A stretch of 64,000 nucleotides of DNA from positions 248,001 through 312,000 of the forward strand of contig OY969790.1 in assembly GCA_963703125.1 (NCBI GenBank). The letters are read 5' to 3'. Source of the DNA: MFD04716-140 sp963703125. Lineage in GTDB: Bacteria; Bacteroidota; Bacteroidia; Flavobacteriales; Flavobacteriaceae. The notes beneath the pieces are model-generated. The model made no database searches. It worked only from the letters and a program-made list of their open reading frames with translations, and was not told where the DNA came from. This document shows, one piece after another, positions 62,490 to 64,000 of the stretch. The number at the start of each line of letters is the position of its first letter. The first letter of the stretch is position 1. Made by a program: the position numbers and the translations under genes.

Positions 62490-63392
62490 ATGCAAAAAAA
62501 ACAACTTTTTAAACTTTCCTTGATCTTCCTAGTTTTTTTCAATTTTTCCTGCAATGCCCAAAATAAGGACCTTGTTGCGAAAGGTGCACAACTTAAATTA
62601 GTCGCCGAAGACTATGAATTTACGGAAGGTCCGGCGGTAGATCGAAATGGAGATGTTTACTTTACGGACCAACCCAATGACCGAATCCTAAAATGGGACG
62701 CATCCAATAACTCGGTTTCGGAGTATTTAAGTCCAGCTGGCCGTTCCAATGGACTCTTTTTTGACAATGACGGCAATTTGTTGTCTTGTGCCGATGAAAA
62801 AAATGAATTGTGGCGCATTGATTCCAAAAAAAATATCACTGTTTTGATCTCGGATTTTGAAGGAAAAAAACTGAATGGCCCCAACGACCTTTGGGTTGAC
62901 GCAAAAGGTGGCATCTATTTTACAGATCCCTTCTATGCACGACCGTGGTGAACCCATACCGAGCCAGAGATGGAGGCAAAACGTGTTTACTACCGATCGC
63001 CAGATACGCATCAAGTACGTATTGTGGCCGAAGATTTCATCCAACCCAACGGCATCGTAGGATCTGACGATGGTAAAATTTTATATGTTGCAGATATAGG
63101 CGCGAAGAAAACCTATTCTTTTACCATGAACGGGGATGGAGGCCTTAGTGACCGTAAGTTGTTCGTTCCCATGGGTTCCGATGGTATGACCCTTGATAAT
63201 CAGGGCAATGTATATGTAACCGGTGATGGTGTTACCATTTTCGATAAAAATGGGAAACAACTACTTCATATCCCAGTTCCTGAAAATTGGACGGCCAATG
63301 TCACTTTCGGAGGACCCGATCAGAATATACTATTTATTACCGCGATGGATTCCGTCTATACGCTGGCCATGAACGTAAACGGAATTCGATAA
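62490..63392 (+). pseudogene. SMP-30/gluconolactonase lipoprotein with an in-frame TGA
   Basis: The complete frame of 301 codons has a lipobox (FLVFFNFSCNAQ). The six-bladed SMP-30 propeller follows: FTEGPAVDRNGDVYFTDQ, LNGPNDLWVDAKGGIYFTDP, and IVAEDFIQPNG to GSDGMTLDNQGNVYVTG, with likely metal ligands Glu (TEGP) and Asn (NGPND). One TGA at 62949-62951 follows Trp in ARPW and replaces what should be a second Trp (RPWWTHTE). There is no frameshift, and the rest reads on unbroken. A sequence error or a fresh nonsense mutation are both possible. The function would be sugar-lactone hydrolysis after oxidation. Confidence 0.82.
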
Positions 63393-63421
63393 CCATTCAA
63401 AAAATAACAAATAACCAGACC

Positions 63422-64000
63422 ATGAACAGAAAACAAAATTTTCCATTGGCACTTGTGCTTTCCCTAGCTACCTTATTGGTAGTGGGTCAAAAAAAAGAGT
63501 CAAAGAATAAACAGGCCATTATCGCCTCCGTTGAAAAACATCAACAGGAATTGGTAACCTTAAGTGACCAAATATGGGCTTTTGCCGAACCCGCCATGAT
63601 GGAATACAAGTCGGCCAAAGTATTGGCCGATTACGCAGAGGCGCAAGGTTTCAAAGTAGAACGTGGTGTAGCCGAAATTCCGACCGCTTTTATCGCGACC
63701 TACGGTTCCGGTTCCCCGATTATAGGAATTCTTGGCGAATTTGATGCATTGCCAGGGCTTTCCCAAAAAGCGGAGCCATTCAAAGAAGCTTTGGTTGAAG
63801 GTGCGGCGGGTCAAGGTTGTGGACACAACATGTTCGGGGCCGGTAGTTTGGGCGCAGCGGTGGCCATTAAGGAATTGATGGAACAAGGCAAACTTCAGGG
63901 AACCATACGGTTTTATGGCACACCTGCCGAAGAAGACCTTGCGGGAAAAGTATATATGGCACGGGCCGGACTATTCAATGATCTGGATGTATGCCTTGAC
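63422..64000 (+). CDS. M20-family amidohydrolase (AbgB-like), 3' end beyond the window
   Basis: 193 codons are present. The signal peptide (LALVLSLATLLVVGQ) is followed by the M20 aminobenzoyl-glutamate-hydrolase-type domain: GILGEFDALPGL, AAGQGCGHNMFGAGSLGAA with a metal His, and FYGTPAEEDLAGK with the catalytic Glu pair. Family enzymes remove amino acids from amides or peptides. The exported form is unusual for AbgB but common in Bacteroidota. It lies 30 bp behind the SMP-30 gene and likely shares its operon. Confidence 0.88.
   Translation, partial: MNRKQNFPLALVLSLATLLVVGQKKESKNKQAIIASVEKHQQELVTLSDQIWAFAEPAMMEYKSAKVLADYAEAQGFKVERGVAEIPTAFIATYGSGSPIIGILGEFDALPGLSQKAEPFKEALVEGAAGQGCGHNMFGAGSLGAAVAIKELMEQGKLQGTIRFYGTPAEEDLAGKVYMARAGLFNDLDVCLD

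Noticed and set aside
62949..62951. TGA recoded as Trp or selenocysteine
   Set aside because: Other genes in the window use TGA as a normal stop (for example MeaB-adjacent DUF2911 and ybbA), and no SECIS-like structure is visible.
1..64000. tRNA, rRNA, riboswitch or CRISPR array
   Set aside because: All gaps longer than 80 bp were read for T-loop-like motifs, spaced repeats and cobalamin-type boxes; none was found.

Overview
The window is chromosomal DNA of a marine-type member of the Flavobacteriaceae (Bacteroidota). The basis is low GC content, TAnnTTTG-type -7 promoter boxes with no Shine-Dalgarno signals, many lipoproteins and Tat-signalled proteins, and marker families such as DUF2795, DUF4105, DUF2911, the MG2/plug surface protein and an RluF-type pseudouridine synthase. 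The genus cannot be fixed from the sequence alone. I see no rRNA, tRNA, CRISPR array, prophage or insertion sequence.

0-20 kb is mostly housekeeping. It holds a truncated peptidyl-prolyl isomerase-like lipoprotein, a serine hydrolase, RluF, RecQ, an operon-like run kdsD-tatC-AhpD-like-lptB (KDO-sugar supply, Tat export, LPS transport), a phosphatidylserine synthase, DUF4105, an ABC-F ATPase, a shrunken methyltransferase relative, cob(I)alamin adenosyltransferase, DUF2795 and SecA. 20-36 kb carries a sensor histidine kinase, an M14 peptidase, an amidohydrolase, a Zn-ribbon SDR fusion, a DEAD-box helicase and the ybbP-ybbA / tesA divergon. It also holds three copies of an undescribed family of small secreted proteins, two of which lie in a nearly perfect 397-bp direct repeat.

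36-51 kb has MsrA, a large MG2/plug surface protein, a first sugar-oxidation group (two Tat-exported Gfo/Idh/MocA proteins plus a CBM9-like lipoprotein), an ECF sigma / anti-sigma-like / DUF4097-like operon, aldose epimerase, DUF2911-MeaB, PAP2, a MATE pump and MazG. 51.7-64 kb is an accessory catabolic region. It contains an exported Nif3-like protein, DUF1080, a PD40/TolB-like protein, DUF3500, a Tat-exported TIM-barrel isomerase, an Nramp relative without the canonical metal motifs, a D-aminoacylase relative, an aldo/keto reductase, a third Gfo/Idh/MocA protein, an SMP-30 lactonase and an M20 amidohydrolase. Together these suggest periplasmic oxidation and cleavage of glycosides, with uptake of an amino-acid-like or sugar product.

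The reading frame is broken in several places: single-base frameshifts in secA, a DUF2795 gene and a carboxypeptidase-regulatory-like gene, an in-frame TGA in an SMP-30 gene, and a two-lesion remnant of a small membrane protein. Because SecA is essential, sequence error explains at least some of them. The most novel-looking signal is the small secreted protein family with its conserved upstream element: three direct repeats at fixed 19/21-bp steps, kept even where the rest of the DNA has diverged.
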